In this document: positions 30,138 to 31,074 of the stretch, piece by piece
How the letters are laid out: each line of letters begins with the position of its first letter
Numbering within the stretch: the stretch's first letter is position 1
Assembly (NCBI RefSeq): GCF_000003605.2
Contig: NW_003120928.1
Span: 87,881-118,954 of the forward strand
DNA: 31,074 nt
Reading direction: 5' to 3'
Origin: Saccoglossus kowalevskii
Taxonomy: Eukaryota; Hemichordata; Enteropneusta; Harrimaniidae
Position numbers and translations under genes: made by a program
Notes under the pieces: generated by a model
The model's input: the letters and a program-made list of their open reading frames with translations, nothing else
Database searches by the model: none
What the model was told of the DNA's origin: nothing

Positions 30138-31074
30138 TTCCCACCTGAATGATTAGATGCCCTATCCACCGGTATGTCTGGATGTCCCACCTGAATTTCT
30201 TGATGTCCCACCTGAATGTCTTGATGACCCACCTTAATACCTTGATGTCCCACCTGAATAAATTGGATGGAGTCCCACCTGAATATTGTGATGTTCCACC
30301 TGAATGTCTTGATGCCTCATCTGAATACCTGGATGTCCCACCTGAATACCTTGATGTCCCATCTGAATACCTTGATGTCCCACCTGAATATTTTGATGTC
30401 CCACCTGAATGTCTTGATGACCCACCTGAATACCTTGATGTCCCACCTGAATATTTTGATGTCCCACCTGAATATTTTGATGTCCCACCTGAATGTCTTG
30501 ATGACCCATCTGAATATTTTGATGTCCCACTTGAATGCCTATATGTCCCACCTGAATGTCTGGATATCCCATCTGAATGCCTAGATGCCCCACCTGAATA
30601 TTTTGATGTCCCACCTGAATACTTTGATGTCCTACCTGAATACCTTGATGTCCCACCTGAATATTTTGATGTCCCACCTGAATGTCTTGATGACCCACCT
30701 GAATACCTTGATGGAGTCCCACCTGAATGTCTTGATGTCCCACCTGAATGTCTTGATGTCCCACCTGAATGTCTTGATGTCCCACCTGAATGTCTTGATG
30801 TCCCACCTGAATACTTTGATGTCCCACCTGAATACCTTGATGTCCCACCTGAATATTTTGATGTCCCACCTGAATGTCTTGATGACCCACCTGAATACCT
30901 TGATGGAGTCCCACCTGAATGTCTTGATGTCCCACCTGAATGTCTTGATGTCCCACCTGAATGTCTTGATGACCCACCTGAATACCTTGATGGAGTCCCA
31001 CCTGAATACCTTGATGGAGTCCCACCTGAATACTTTGATGTCCCACCTGAATGTCTTGATGCCCCACCTGAATA
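30138..31074. repeat. 21-bp minisatellite with a 192-bp higher-order period, running off the window
   Basis: The + strand unit is 'cttgatgtcccacctgaatac', with variants at a few positions (tac/tgt/tatt after gaa, gatgac for gatgtc) and an occasional 24-base form with 'gatggagtccc'. At least 42 units run to the right edge. Blocks repeat as a group of eight 21-base units plus one 24-base unit, 192 bases, for example at 30641 and 30833. Because the units are multiples of three with no stop, both strands stay open: the minus strand encodes a GHQ(D/N/G/S)IQV heptad for over 270 residues. The frame breaks in the leftmost, degenerate units, and I see no other coding evidence. Confidence 0.95.

Overview
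This is eukaryotic, almost certainly metazoan, DNA. It is about two-thirds A+T by eye, has spliced genes with long AT-rich introns and GT/AG junctions, and carries mosaic extracellular domains (EGF, TSP1, SRCR, fibrinogen C-terminal) on phase-1 exons. It also holds non-LTR retrotransposon scraps, small inverted-repeat elements and one 50-N assembly gap. The gene content and repeat style suggest a marine invertebrate, most likely a lophotrochozoan such as a mollusc. That placement is inference; nothing in the window proves it.

Layout. 1-7.3 kb: no host gene recognised; two decayed LINE ORF2 C-terminal fragments (1.64-2.46 and 5.56-5.94 kb) and copy A of a long interspersed repeat (4.25-5.51 kb). 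7.37-12.07 kb, + strand: a modular, probably secreted protein gene with exons in the order PAN/apple-like, EGF, TSP1, two 27-nt microexon candidates inside a tandem duplication, SRCR (two exons), TSP1, and the C-terminal part of a fibrinogen-related domain. The EGF exon has an in-frame TGA and the first TSP1 exon is one base out of frame, so this copy is either a decaying gene or affected by sequence error. 13.95-15.72 kb: repeat copy B, carrying an almost perfect 62-bp hairpin, followed by a third LINE fragment (16.14-16.66 kb).

16.87-21.52 kb, + strand: a polycystin (PKD1-like) channel-family gene. Three exons encode part of the polycystin (TOP) domain and the membrane region, interrupted by about four single-base frameshifts, several of them at homopolymers. 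The 2.2-kb intron between its second and third exons contains the assembly gap, a pair of related inverted sequences and a MITE-like element.

22.0-22.4 kb: a dispersed repeat ending in a 10-bp GC-rich stem. 22.4-26.2 kb: AT-rich sequence that may be largely the 3' UTR of the next gene. 26.2-29.9 kb, - strand: an intact C2H2 zinc-finger transcription factor of the ZNF384/ZNF362/rotund/squeeze/lin-29 group, with a large terminal exon and one upstream 58-nt exon in matching phase. A small hairpin element lies in the intron between them. 30.1 kb to the window end: a 21-bp minisatellite with a 192-bp higher-order period, probably in a further-upstream intron or 5' flank of the zinc-finger gene. 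Each unit carries a CACCTG E-box.

The three genes show no operon-like relation. The two + strand genes are separate: the fibrinogen exon ends in a stop. I see no prokaryotic features, CRISPR array, rRNA or tRNA.
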